Shown one piece after another: positions 1 to 11,687 of a stretch of DNA of 64,000 nucleotides. The notes beneath the pieces are model-generated. The model saw only the letters and a program-made list of their open reading frames with translations, ran no database searches and was not told where the DNA came from. The position numbers were made by a program, and so were the translations under genes. The DNA comes from Triglochin maritima (taxonomy: Eukaryota > Streptophyta > Magnoliopsida > Alismatales > Juncaginaceae). How positions within the stretch are numbered: position 1 is the first letter of the stretch; each line of letters begins with the position of its first letter. The DNA is taken from contig OY821777.1 of NCBI GenBank assembly GCA_963682175.1, forward strand, positions 5,163,501 through 5,227,500. Direction: 5' to 3'.

Positions 1-471
1 AAACTGACTGGCAGTACCAAAGAAATTTGTGAAGAATTAGACATGGTCATGTTGTCGAGGGACATGCACGTCTTAACGATATCTTCCCATGTACACTGGA
101 AAGATCTGTACCAGAAAAGCCATTTGGCAATGTTGGCGTTGCTGTAATCTAGGTATCAAAATAATTTATTCATAAAATGTTTGCACCCCCTGGCCTATGG
201 AAATTAAGTAGTCCTATCGAAGGATTGCTAGCATATAACACAAAATTCAAATACGAGATCCATTACTAAGTCATTTTGATGATAATTTCAAATGATCATT
301 GCTTTTGCAGACAGGTATCGTTTTGGAAAATAGTTGCATAATTCACAATATTTTCCCCTTTTTTGCATTTGCAACATAAACAAATTGATATTGACAAAAT
401 GATTTAATGTTTGACAGTTTGGTTGTCTGCTTTTTTTGTTGACTAACATTTGTTTACAAATCATTTATTAG
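1..471 (+). other. Intron upstream of the first visible CUL4 exon
   Basis: This AT-rich stretch ends in a splice acceptor at 470-471, directly before the CUL4 frame resumes. An open frame runs over bases 1-146 but resembles no cullin segment. It is probably intron, perhaps with an old insertion. No other feature is visible. Confidence 0.6.
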
Positions 472-2292
472 GCTGGGTGAAGCTATTGACAGAACTCTTG
501 TTAGTCACCTTTTGAAGATGTTTACTGCTCTTGGGATATATTCGGAAAAGTTTGAGAAGCCATTCCTTGAATGTACATCTGAATTTTATGCAGCTGAAGG
601 CGTCAAGTACATGCAGCAGTCAGATGTTCCTGATTACTTGAAGCATGTTGAGGTGAGGTTGGGTTTGTTTCCTTCTCTTGTCAGGCCTGAGTTGAAGTTT
701 CTTATTTTAACACTCATCAATCATAATTTATGTAACTACAGCTAAGGTTGCAAGAAGAGAATGAGCGCTGCTTGCTCTATTTGGATGCCAATACAAGGAA
801 GCCTTTAGTTGCAACAGCCGAGAAGCATCTCCTTGATCGTCACACTTCTGCTATTCTTGATAAGGTGTATTTTCATGTTTTAGTCGAAGGTCCATGTTTT
901 GCTGCTCCCAGATGTTAAACCTTACTTTGTCATACCTTTGTGCTATTCTTAGTAATGTAAATTTTTACATTTTAGTTAAAGTTATATTTTTTGCTCTCAA
1001 ATGTTTAACGTTTGTTTTTGTTGTAATATTTTTCCATTTTTTTAGGGCTTTGCAATGCTTATGAGTGCAAATCGAGTGGATGACCTTCGAAGAATGTATT
1101 CACTTTTTACCAGAGTTGATGCTCTTGAGTTGCTAAGGCAAGCACTTAGTTCATACATCAGGGGAACTGGTCAAAGCATTGTCATGGATGAAGAGAAGGA
1201 CAAAGATTTGGTGCCTTCTCTGCTTGAATTCAAGGCATCTTTAGACACCATATGGGAGGATAGCTTCTTGAAAAATGAAGCTTTTTCCAACACCATAAAA
1301 GATGCTTTTGAGCACCTCATCAATATTCGGCAGGTAATTCATCGCTAAATATAACTTGCTAAGCAATGAACAGTTTTGAAAAGCTACATATTAATGTTGT
1401 CATTAGATCTGCAGAAGGAAAGATTTGGTAATGCCATCTCTTTCCTTCATGGTTATTTCATAACCCTATATCTGTGAAATATTATCCATGTGTAGTATGC
1501 CATTGCTCTTCCGATTTGTATACTAGAATTTTCGTACAAGTGGTATATGTTGAGGGATTTGAACTTGTTAAATTATAATTTGTGGAGAAAAACATCTTTT
1601 CAGATTCACTAGTTTCTGGAGTGTAAACCTTTTGTATCCTAATTTTTGTATAAGTTTATCCTGGTCATTGTGCTTTAATAAAACATTGTCATTTGTGTAC
1701 TTCTCCAATGTTTGAGCCAAGAAATGCTGCATAGATTATAGAGTATATATATTTTCTATTTTCTTGTATTTAAAGAACTCTTTTTATATATATATATATA
1801 GAATCGACCTGCCAAGCTGATTGCCAAGTTCCTCGATGAGAAGCTTCGTGCTGGTAACAAGGGTACATCAGAGGAAGAGTTGGAGTGCATGCTTGATAAG
1901 GTTCTGGTGTTATTTCGATTTATTCAGGTACTTATCATATTTGCTTCTCTTTCTTCAGTTAGGGGAATCAACTATTTCTTATAACAGCTGATATCTTTCT
2001 GAAAAAATAGGGAAAAGATGTATTTGAGGCCTTCTACAAGAAAGATCTTGCTAAAAGATTGTTGTTGGGGAAGAGTGCATCTATTGATGCCGAAAAGTCC
2101 ATGATCACTAAAGTATGAAAAATCATCTTATAATTGTTTTTTAATGATTGCTTTCAAAAAAAAATCTCACTATGTCTTGGTCTGTGGTACAGCTTAAGAC
2201 CGAGTGTGGCAGCCAATTTACTAATAAACTTGAAGGAATGTTTAAGGTGCGCATTTTCTTTGAGATAGCATCTTATGCATTTTCGGAACATT

Positions 2293-2323
<31 letters not shown>

Positions 2324-5300
2324 GGGGGGATGTTCTTCAAATTAATGAAAGGGGTTTAGGTCTCATTATCCTTTAGTCATTTGCTTGCAAAGGTTAATGA
2401 TGGCTACTAGCAATATTCTTTCCTCTCTTGTAGCATTGTTGACACCAAAAATTTGTGTTTATCTCAAAATATTAATAACAATATTAAAATTGATGAAGCA
2501 TATCTTGAGACTTGGATGCATGCAAAAGTAAAAAGGTTCATTTCCACAATCTAGACTTTTCAAAGGGAATGACTGCAAATGCCCAATTAAGAAAACTCAA
2601 AATAATTTTAATAATAAAAGGCAAGAGACAAAAGCCATGTACCATGTCTCCATGATTATACACCATCATAAGTACATGCACGTTTCTTCCTTGTGTTGAT
2701 CTACATCCCATGACCCCACGCCATCCACTTCCATGTCCAAATCATGTAACCACCCATGTTCTCCTCATCCAACAGCCCACTTCGCCCTCTAATTCAAGTC
2801 TCACCTTCTCTTCTTCTCTCGTATTTTTTTTGTTGTAAATTCATATGTTGGAAGAGAAGCTTTTATAGTGTTTTCTTTGTATTACGTGAAAGAGAGAAGA
2901 TGGAGTTGAGAGGGGAACATGGGTGATCGTGCGTGGAAGTGGGCTGTTGGATGTGGATGAGAACATGATCTGGACATGGAAGTGGATGACGTAGGGACAT
3001 GGGATGTGGATCAACACAAGAAGGAAACATGCATGTACTTATGATGGTGTTTAATCGTGGAGACTTGGTGCATTGCTTTTGTCTCTTGACTTATTATTAT
3101 TATTATTTTGAATTTTCTTAATTGGGCATTTGCAGTCCTTCCCTTTGAAAAGTCCGGATTGTGGGAAATAAATCTTTTACTTTTGCATGCATCCAAGTCT
3201 CAAGATATGCTTCTTCAATTTTAATAGTGTTATTAATATTTTGAGATAAACACAAATTTTTGGTGTCAACAAGCATAATGTTTGGTCATTTCGTGAATAA
3301 TTGTAATGCTCTATTGCTCTGTGAAGATTAGCTGACAGTGAGTTTAGTACATTATTTCACCATAAATGATGTGCCCTTGATGCCGTTCTGGAGCCCAGAT
3401 TTTTTATCAAAAAAATTAGTATTGGTTCTTAGAAAAGGTAGTCTTCATTCAAGTTTGGCATTCATGTTGCTTCAAAATTTATAAATTCAGAAACCATGGA
3501 TAATGTTGATATCTCAATGGTGGGAAAAGGCCGTGAGATAGATCATTTAGAAAGTTAATTAGTTTGCTTGTGGGTTGATTATTTTAAATGTATCATGGTT
3601 ACAATAAGTTAATGTTTGGCTTGAGGTTGACAAACTAGTTCAAATTTCTTAAAGGGACTGTCCACAACTCCACATCATCTAATAAATGTAAGACCAGGAT
3701 CATATAACGTGATAAAATAAATACATCAGTCTTTCTTTTGAAATCAAAAGAATTTTAATGATTATCCCAAGGTCCAGAGACCCTATATCCATATGGTCCT
3801 AAAATGTATGAACGAAATAGTGTTTACACCAATTTTAATCTAAGTTTGAAAGTTGTTGAATGCACTTCCGTGAAATAATTATGTTTCCTTTCAGTGGTGG
3901 TGTTTTTTCTCCGACTACATTATATCATGATAATTCTGGCTTGAGACAATTACTGAGGATGATGCAATTTCCTATGGAATGAGATATCAGATATCGCTAC
4001 TTATTTAACTGTTTAAAGTGTGGTTTGCTCGTTGTTTCCTTATTACTTCACATCAACTTCTGTTTTTATCTTGTTATTTGCATATCCATTCCTGGTATGA
4101 AGCTCTAACATTATAAGTTCATTTTTTTGCCTTTAGGATATAGAATTATCAAAGGAAATTAATGAGTCTTTCCGACAGTCATCTCAAGCCAGAACCAAAC
4201 TTCCTTCTGGTATTGAAATGAGTGTTCATGTATTAACCACCGGGTGAGTCTCCATTAAATTCTTGAATATGGTTATTGCTTTTGTATTCTATTTTTCTAG
4301 ATTGAAGAGAACCTTCCATGTGCACTTAAAGAGTGGTGCATCATATAGCGTTTTTAAGCTTAAAAATCAATGTGAAATGGCACCAGGTATTGGCCTACAT
4401 ATCCACCTATGGATGTTCGGCTGCCTCACGAACTCAATGTTTATCAGGTTATAACTCAACTTTGTGATTGAAAGTTTGTGATTTCTTTGTGTAGAGCAAT
4501 AATGATTGCCTTTTTCCTTACACCAGGATATATTTAAAGAATTTTATTTAAGTAAGTACAGTGGGAGACGACTAATGTGGCAAAATTCATTGGGGCATTG
4601 TGTTCTGAAAGCTGAATTCCCCAAAGGTAAAAAGGAGTTGGCTGTATCCCTATTCCAGGTTAGCAAAGTTGATTTATCTCTTTTCCAATATTTCTTGTTG
4701 GTGGCAATTGCTTCATTGTCATGTTATGATGCCATGTACTTACGTGTGACAGACCGTTGTTCTCATGCTTTTCAACGACGCCCAAAAACTTAGCTTTCAA
4801 GATATAAAAGATTCCACTGGTATTGAGGATAAAGAGTTGAGGAGAACTTTACAATCTCTTGCCTGTGGGAAAGTTCGTGTGCTACAGAAGGTGACTTTTC
4901 TTTGCCTTGTACTCTTTTAGTGCAATCAACATTTTGATGTGATAGCTAGCATGGAAGTTTTTGTTAGACTACCTTTTGTATGGTTTGCATTGCAGTTGCC
5001 AAAAGGCCGAGATGTGGAGGATGAGGACTCATTTGTGTTTAACGAGGACTTCAGTGCACCCTTATATCGTATCAAGGTTCCCTTTCTTTTGAAATATCTG
5101 TTGGGCCTCAAAAGGGGATGTGAAACTTGTGTTTCACATTTGTGTTTAACTGAGATGGGTATGTTTGTCCGAACAGGTTAATGCCATACAAATGAAAGAA
5201 ACAGCTGAAGAAAATGCTAGCACCACTGAAAGGGTTTTCCAGGATCGGCAGTATCAGGTATATTCTCCTTATGTACGAAATCAATGTTTGCAACTTACAG

Positions 5301-5874
5301 CTTACATGATTTAAGGGCGAATAAGAGCATTATAGCTTAAGACTGCCTACGGGTTAGTAAACATGCGAATATTCAAGTCTCATGAATGCCTTCTAGAAGT
5401 ACACTATTATTGAACATTAATGTAAGGAATCTTTAGGATTGATAAGATTGTTGAGTAAATTGTTCTTAACTTTGGACTCCCTCAAATATTGGATAAAAAG
5501 TTCTTTGACAGTCTAATATTAACTGAGCCATCTAAGTGCATAACACAAATACAATGACATGTTTTAGGTTTGTGACGTACACAATTAATGTTGATCTTAC
5601 AGGTTGATGCAGCAGTTGTCCGAATCATGAAGACAAGGAAAGTTCTCAGCCACACACTGTTGATAACAGAGCTCTTTCAGCAGGTAATGCTACTTTTAGT
5701 GTTTGTCTAAAGGTAAAGACTTAAAAGTGGTTCTCACGAAATGCATGTTTTTTTGTTCAGCTGAAGTTCCCAATAAAACCAGCAGATCTCAAGAAAAGGA
5801 TCGAGAGTCTCATAGACAGAGAATACCTAGAGCGCGACAAGAATAATCCTCAGATTTATAATTATCTTGCTTGA
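472..5874 (+). CDS. CUL4: Cullin-4 (CUL4-like), 3' part, 14 exons
   Basis: Scaffold subunit of the nuclear CRL4 (CUL4-DDB1-RBX1) ubiquitin ligase. Exons read from the sequence: 472-652, 742-864, 1046-1333, 1802-1927, 2011-2112, 2193-2246, 4137-4243, 4387-4447, 4527-4658, 4753-4890, 4996-5076, 5177-5257, 5603-5683 and 5761-5874. All introns are GT/AG and the reading frame is kept to a TGA, giving 555 residues. The protein matches plant CUL4 from FTALGIYSE through [19 protein letters not shown], the cullin-homology segment ([20 protein letters not shown]) and the C-terminal neddylation region ([20 protein letters not shown]; acceptor lysine in IMKTR), ending NPQIYNYLA. The first base of 472 completes a codon, so the N-terminal DDB1-binding part lies upstream of the window. 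Family membership is very secure. The sixth intron holds a foldback insertion. Confidence 0.96.
2292..2329 (+). repeat. (TG)n followed by a 23-base G run, CUL4 intron
   Basis: A TG microsatellite passes directly into 23 consecutive G (2307-2329), inside the sixth CUL4 intron about 50 bases after its donor site. The coding strand is G-rich here. It should be length-variable and hard to sequence accurately. Confidence 0.9.
2437..3271. mobile_element. Foldback element in a CUL4 intron, 5-bp target duplication
   Basis: The first bases, TGTTGACACCAAAAATTTGT, return as the reverse complement at the right end (finishing ...GGTGTCAACA at 3271). The match continues inward for about 340 bases per arm with scattered mismatches, leaving a short unpaired middle near 2,790-2,930. 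The element is flanked on both sides by AGCAT (2432-2436 and 3272-3276). TG...CA ends with a 5-bp duplication recall LTR retrotransposons, while the inverted arms recall foldback elements; two head-to-head LTR-like sequences would explain both. No protein is encoded. Confidence 0.85.
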
Positions 5875-6845
5875 TCCATTTCTGTGACTTGTAGTCATTC
5901 TCTGCATGAACTCATAAGGTAACACCATCACACCCATGTACAGAAATGCTTCACAGTCAGGCACTTCGGCCTTGCATTTGTTTTTCATCGTTCACTTATT
6001 TTGGTAAATAGCACTTGAAAGTGTAGAGCATCTTCTTGCTGTTTCTGTATCATGTTTTATCTTGTTCGAGGAACAGGAACTAATGCAAGTACAGAGAATA
6101 TAATTACGTTCCTGTGCCTGCATTGCCATGTAAAAGTGGTGTTATTTACATTCTCATGTGATTCCATAATACCAAAATCAAGCATGCTGATTGGTGAAAC
6201 TTCAGACCAATTATGTGGCTGAGTCCTGGCAACTTCAGACATGTTCAAACATCAACCAAGCAAGGGATGTCTATGCGAAAATACTTTGGTTTGGCCATTC
6301 TGCATGCATATTTGGCAGTCGCACCTCTTGATTGCTAATCTTTGATCCTTCCAAGGCTCTACCAACTCGTATGGATCTCTTTAAGGTACCTCTTGTTGCT
6401 TTGCAGTGTTAAGACAAACCTTCAATTTTCAAATTTTCAGAATGCAACGCTTGATTAGGGCAAAAATTTAACAGTGCGTAAAGAATTTCCAGAGGCCATA
6501 ACGCTGATGTGGTCATCATTTCATCACTGTTAGCCCTCAAATAACGTTCTGAAGCACTTGGATCGCTCACATTCTTGCAGTTTGTTTGTGGACGCAATAC
6601 TAACGCGATCTCAGTTCAAGCCTCGGTTCGCCAATTTCTCCACAGTTGCGATTATACGGACATGTTAGTCTTTATTGCCTATTTTATACGTTTGTCACCA
6701 TTTCTGTGGTGTAAAAAAGTTGATCCGGATCAGAGGCATCCCAAGCTCACGATATATGATTATATATGACTTATAACGTTAGGCACTTGGGCCTGAAAAC
6801 TATAGGCCCAAGCCGCCCAACAAACAACTAGTGTGTGTCGTACTA
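5875..6845 (+). other. CUL4 3' UTR and downstream flank
   Basis: T-rich sequence after the CUL4 stop with no convincing reading frame on either strand. The first several hundred bases should be the 3' UTR, but no single polyadenylation signal can be chosen with confidence. Confidence 0.5.
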
Positions 6846-7959
6846 GGGCCGGTAATTTCGGGTTTCGGGTCGTGTTTGTGTCGACCCGAATTGACACGAA
6901 TTAAATTTTGTCCAACCCGAACACGAACACGAACCCGAAATTTTTAAGAAAACTCAACCCGAACACGAAACTCTAAACCTAAACACGAACACGAAATTAG
7001 TAACTCGATCTGACCCGAATTGACAAGAGCTATTTTCGTGTTGATTCGATTTCGTGTTTGGATCGACCCGAATTAACGCAAAGTGACACGAACTGAATTC
7101 GTATTCGTGTTAATTGACACGAATTGACCTAAATTGACACGAAAACAGTTCAAAAGATATGCAAATTCAACCAATTAGATATGCATAATCAATTAAATTC
7201 AACCAATAGCACAACTATTCAAAAGATATGCAAATTCAACTCTCGTAAGGGTACACAAGGACATCGACTAAATAATAGGAAGAAGTGTGTAATTCTATGT
7301 GAAGGTATCACAAGGCATTAAACACGATCTTTGGATCAACAAAATCCAAATCAATGTCCGTAAAAACAACAAAATTGGGAAGAAAGCAAAATCGACGACG
7401 ACGAGAGAACGGCGGGACGACGGGAGGACGAGACGCGAGGACAACGAGAAGACAATATTCTAGGACATTGGAACTTGTTCTGCAGAGGACGGCGAGACCG
7501 CGAGACCTTTATAGGGTTGGCTGACATTTTGGTGTTCGGCGGAGGAAGGCGAGACTGCGAGAGGACGGCGAGAGGTCAGCACGAGACGGAAGGAGGGGCA
7601 GAGAGCCGGAGACAGAAAGGGATTTGCGTGATGGGGTTTTGGGGCAGGAGAGAGGACGAGAGAGTGAGAGGTGAGGCGGCGTGATTTTTTGGTTTGGAGA
7701 GGAAACGAGGAATTGGTGTGGTGTGGTATGCATATACATTAGGGTTAGGTTTTTAAAAAAATGAATTTCAGGTAATTCGTGTCGACCCGAATTACCCGAA
7801 ATTCGAAATATGTAAACCCGAACACGACCCGAATTAGACTTCGTGTTATTCGGGTCGACCCGAAATCAACCCGAACCCGAATTAAGTCAACCCGAACCCG
7901 AAATTTTCGTGTCGTGTTCGGGTTCGAATTTCGGGTCAATGACCCGAATTGCCAGCCCT
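6846..7959. mobile_element. Non-autonomous hAT-like element
   Basis: The left end AGGGCCGGTAATTTCGGG pairs with the right end ...CGAATTGCCAGCCCT. Both subterminal regions are packed with CGACCCGAA / GACACGAA motifs in opposite orientation. Flanks TCGTACTA (left) and TCGTACTG (right) look like an 8-bp duplication with one change, if the ends are set one base further in. The GC-rich core (about 7,390-7,690) has overlapping reading frames on both strands but nothing protein-like. Superfamily assignment rests on end sequence and duplication length only. Confidence 0.65.
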
Positions 7960-8229
7960 CGTACTGCCCGAGCAGCCGAAACCCTTCAGAATTATTCCGT
8001 ACGGCAATAATCTAGAGTCTCCTGACCCCCTATTCCCAAGAATTCTTAGGTCGTGTCATTCGACATTCACTGATTTTGAGTTGGGAATCCTTCGGCGGAT
8101 TAGGTTCAATAAATACGTCAGTTTGTAGATGAAATCTCTAAATTTTAGCTTAAAATTAATAAGTGTTGTTCTATATCTTTAGCAATAGTAACACAAAAAT
8201 TCAAAATGCTTAGTTATTTATTTTAAGTC

Positions 8230-8270
8230 TGACTATCACAAACCCGTGCTTTGCACGGTAAATCCATAAT
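8230..8270 (-). mobile_element. Possible Helitron 3' terminal hairpin
   Basis: The segment around 8243-8260 forms the hairpin CCCGTGCTTTGCACGGT. Read on the - strand it is a short GC-rich hairpin followed about ten bases later by ATAGT. This resembles Helitron 3' ends (hairpin then CTRRT) with one changed base. If right, a non-autonomous Helitron extends to the right, but no matching 5' TC end was found. Confidence 0.35.
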
Positions 8271-10648
8271 ATTAAGAAATATACCAAGAAAACTGTATTT
8301 TATATTATGTTTTGAAAGCTTTATTTTGAAAAACAATATCAAATAGGGTATCTGAATTTGTACCTCCACAAAAACACATGAGAACATAAAGTTATTGGTG
8401 TCATACGATTAAACTGTCACGATCATAATTTCTAGTTAACAACTCTTTGCTTGAACAAAACCATTATTTACAAAGTTGATTGGTATCTTTGATCTACGGG
8501 CTACTTGGTTAAGCTTCTGCATTGCAGCATGAATCAACCTTCACATAGATAAAATCACATCAAGCATGTATCTGCTTCGATGAATCCACGATTTTGTTGA
8601 TCTTAGCTTCGATTTCCATTTCCTTCCTATGTCAATCTGACCGGACAAAAAATAATTACAAAATTGAATGGATTTAGTGAATATGTTGTTTGAATACAAA
8701 TCTAACACAAATATATAGTGTCCGGTGATTAGAACCTATTTTTGGTCCCTCCACCCAATCTAAGCTCTACACGTGTCCCGTAAAACACATCTTCCATCCC
8801 TCTCCACAGCTCCTCCTCTAATCGCCAGGCAATTTAATCTAAAAAGGGTACCATATTTAACCATCTTTCAGCAGACAACATGGTTTACTTATGTAAAACA
8901 TATGTCATGACATTCCCTTGCTTACTTCGTGAAAGCTTAAATATAAGAACTTAATGAATTGAATGAACTTCATACCATTATTTCATTACTAGTTTACCAC
9001 ACACGTGTCAAGGTAGCTTTTCTAGTGTCAAACCAAAAGAAAGAGAAAACATGATAGCCACATTCTAATGTGTAATGCCAACGAACACAAAAGGTTATAA
9101 AGGTCAAACCAATAAGCACCTAACATTAAAAAAAAATCGCCAAAACTACATTGAGATAATATTTATGGCATGAGAAAATATGTTGCTTTTGTTATAATCA
9201 ATCTTCATCAAATTTTGTTTTTGCAATAACTTTTTAACTATACATCAAGTGCATATCAAATGATTTAAAACAAATCAAACTCAAACTTGATGTCCATTAG
9301 CAAAAAGGTTATTTTAATTCACAATAAAAATAAATTTTATAAAACAGACAAAAAATTTGAAATTTCAGTGACCATGCATTTTTTTATACATAAATGTACA
9401 AACAAATCAAATCGATCGAATCAGTTCTTTTACTGAGATGGTAACCTTTTACTTACAATGCCTTTTATCCACTTGAGAGGCGAAATCAATCACCATTTTT
9501 TCTAAAATTCTGAAAAACAGATGTATCATTTTAGTCTCACATTATATAGTCTATAACTAAATAAATCAAAACGTAAAGTGTAAAACTAAATAAATCCAAA
9601 CAAAAGAATTCTGAAGTCAAACCAGGCAATGCCAAAAATGAATGATCTTCACTAATCTGCGGACAAACCAAATTAAGAATATGTACCCAAAATCAAGAAG
9701 AGTTGAGTGGAGGGATAAATGGAAAAATATGATAAACGAAAACTTAATACTTAACATATATTTTAACATGACACAAGGATAAATGGAAGAAAAAAATTGC
9801 AACTAAACACGAGTAGCAAACATATGACAATCGCGTACAAATATTTTCACAAATACTTGATATGCAAATTTAATCCAGTAAATATAGACATATTCAAGCA
9901 GCGATACACAAAGTATAAACCCAATCACAAACAAAGAGATTTCGAAAGTGGATTGGCAGTAAGGTGCTAAGCATGCATGCAAGTCTTTCAAACATAAGCA
10001 CACATTGTCATGGATAATCGTTAAATGTGACATGCATGGGAAGGAGATACAATGTCGAAGGATACCCAAGTTAGTTCCCTCCAACTCCAACATTGGCAGT
10101 CTATTGATTCAGGAGAAAGGTTGTAGTCTCGATAACTACATTCATGGGTGCAAGTAGATTGAGAAGAAACAAGTCTGCAGCTGCAGGTATGAGAAGAGAA
10201 AAAGAAAGGGAAAATAGATCAAAGGTTACGGATGGAGAATATAGGATCATGGTTGTGGTGAAGAGGAGGTTGTTATAAGAGAATATGTGGCAAGATGAGG
10301 AAAGGTTGTAGAGAACCACCGAACAAGAAAGGAACATAAAAATGGGAAGCAAATGGACGATTCTGATTTGAATATGGTAATGGCGGCTAAGATTTTATAA
10401 AGACAGGGGAAGCCTTTATAAGATCGGTATATAGATATGCACTTTGTTTTGCTTATTAACAGATCCAACAAACGTAAAAAATTATGCACAAGGTAGTCTC
10501 GAATTCAAAACTGTAAAGAAAATAAACACAATTATCAAACTACTAAGATCATAGGAATATAAACATTATCAGTTGTGGTAAAATAAAACTATTTTTGATT
10601 ATTATATATTTTCAAATTTACAGCATTAGTTAGCACTTTTCTTTAGAG
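8271..10648. other. AT-rich intergenic stretch, no gene seen
   Basis: Several short open frames lie on the - strand between 9,600 and 10,490, including a hydrophobic-looking one at 9,803-10,093. None resembles a known family and their composition is that of AT-rich spacer. It may be the body of the Helitron-like element whose possible end lies at about 8,230. Confidence 0.4.
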
Positions 10649-10971
10649 AGTTGTCGCCCTTTATCGGGGTGCCACGGCTCGGTCGTTCAAACGTCCAGTT
10701 TGACGACCCGGTCGTCCGGGTTGTCTGCAGCAGCATGGATTTTAAAGGGTTTTTTTTTTTTTTGAACTTTTTTTTTAATTTTTCAAGATGACTCCCGAAA
10801 TGATATAGATGAGAGATAAGTTGTGGTGAGTTGTGGTTAAGATGTGAATAATGTAGAAAAAAGAAGAAAGTAGATTAGAGAGAAAAAAAATTGATGTGGA
10901 AGATAGAGAAAATTAATTTGAAAGAGAGAGAAAACTCATGTCCAGTTCGTGGGTTATGGTTAGGGATGATC
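10649..10971. mobile_element. Harbinger-type MITE, same family as 22,690-23,219
   Basis: The right end reads GGTTAGGGATGATC followed by TAA. The body (gaaatgat..gag/gagataagttg, gtggttaaga, gatgtggaaga) matches the reverse complement of the MITE at 22,690-23,219 over about 200 bases. The GC-rich segment at 10,670-10,730 (GACGACCCGGTCGTCCGGG) matches that copy's palindromic GC block. The left edge is worn and approximate. Confidence 0.6.
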
Positions 10972-11687
10972 TAATCTACTTTTTCTAGATTGCTGTTGAA
11001 CCATGATGACGATGGGATTCAATTGAGGTCGACATATGGCTCACCATCAAGGACTTTTGTGATGTGATAGTGGTACAAATCCACAAAAAAATGGAAGAAA
11101 CAGGTAATGGTATCTAAGGTAGACGAAACGGTCAACTCAAAGCAACTAAAGAAGGCAAAAAACGTTGTTTATGATGGGGAGGCCTACTTTGAAGCCACTA
11201 GAGAGGAGGAGAGAGAGGCTGACTATCAAAGGCAGCGCAAGGAGGCCCTGGCGGCAGAGGGGGAACGTGAACAAGAGCTTCGTCGTGAGCGTGGGGAGGG
11301 CTTCTTCCCGCAATCCTCCTCTACAAAGTTTTGATTTCCTGTTGCACGAGTGGACCACTTTTGACCTCTCTCCAATCATAGGGAGATGTTTGCCTTTGTG
11401 TTAGTTATTTAATCTGCAGACTTGATCGCTTTTGGTTTGTAACTTTATGGTAATATCCAAGATAATTTGTATTGTTTTCATCCATTTGGGGTGCTCGTTC
11501 GGATTCGTAATATGAAGGTGGTAATGTTTAAAAAAAAAGGTGATGGCATCTGCAACCCAGCATTTAAATTACAACATTAACGGTGTGACGCAACAAAAAC
11601 TAGACTCTCTAATGCAGAGTAAAATATTTCTTAAGGTTTTACAGCTACTAGTGTAGTGAGTGGTAGAGCATCCAATAAACTGCTTGT
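10972..11687. other. Spacer downstream of the RimP-like gene
   Basis: No supported gene. Open frames occur on both strands at 11,107-11,404, over a purine-rich stretch, but none has a recognisable product. The 3' UTR of the RimP-like gene probably occupies the part next to 11,688. Confidence 0.4.

Noticed and set aside
1..146. Open frame at the window start
   Set aside because: Does not resemble any cullin segment or other family; treated as intron.
9617..10489. Several minus-strand frames, some hydrophobic
   Set aside because: No family motif; T-rich DNA read on the complementary strand yields such frames by composition.
11107..11404. Purine-rich frames (EREADYQRQRKEALAAEGER)
   Set aside because: Three overlapping frames are open over the same low-complexity stretch and none matches a family; a captured gene fragment cannot be excluded.
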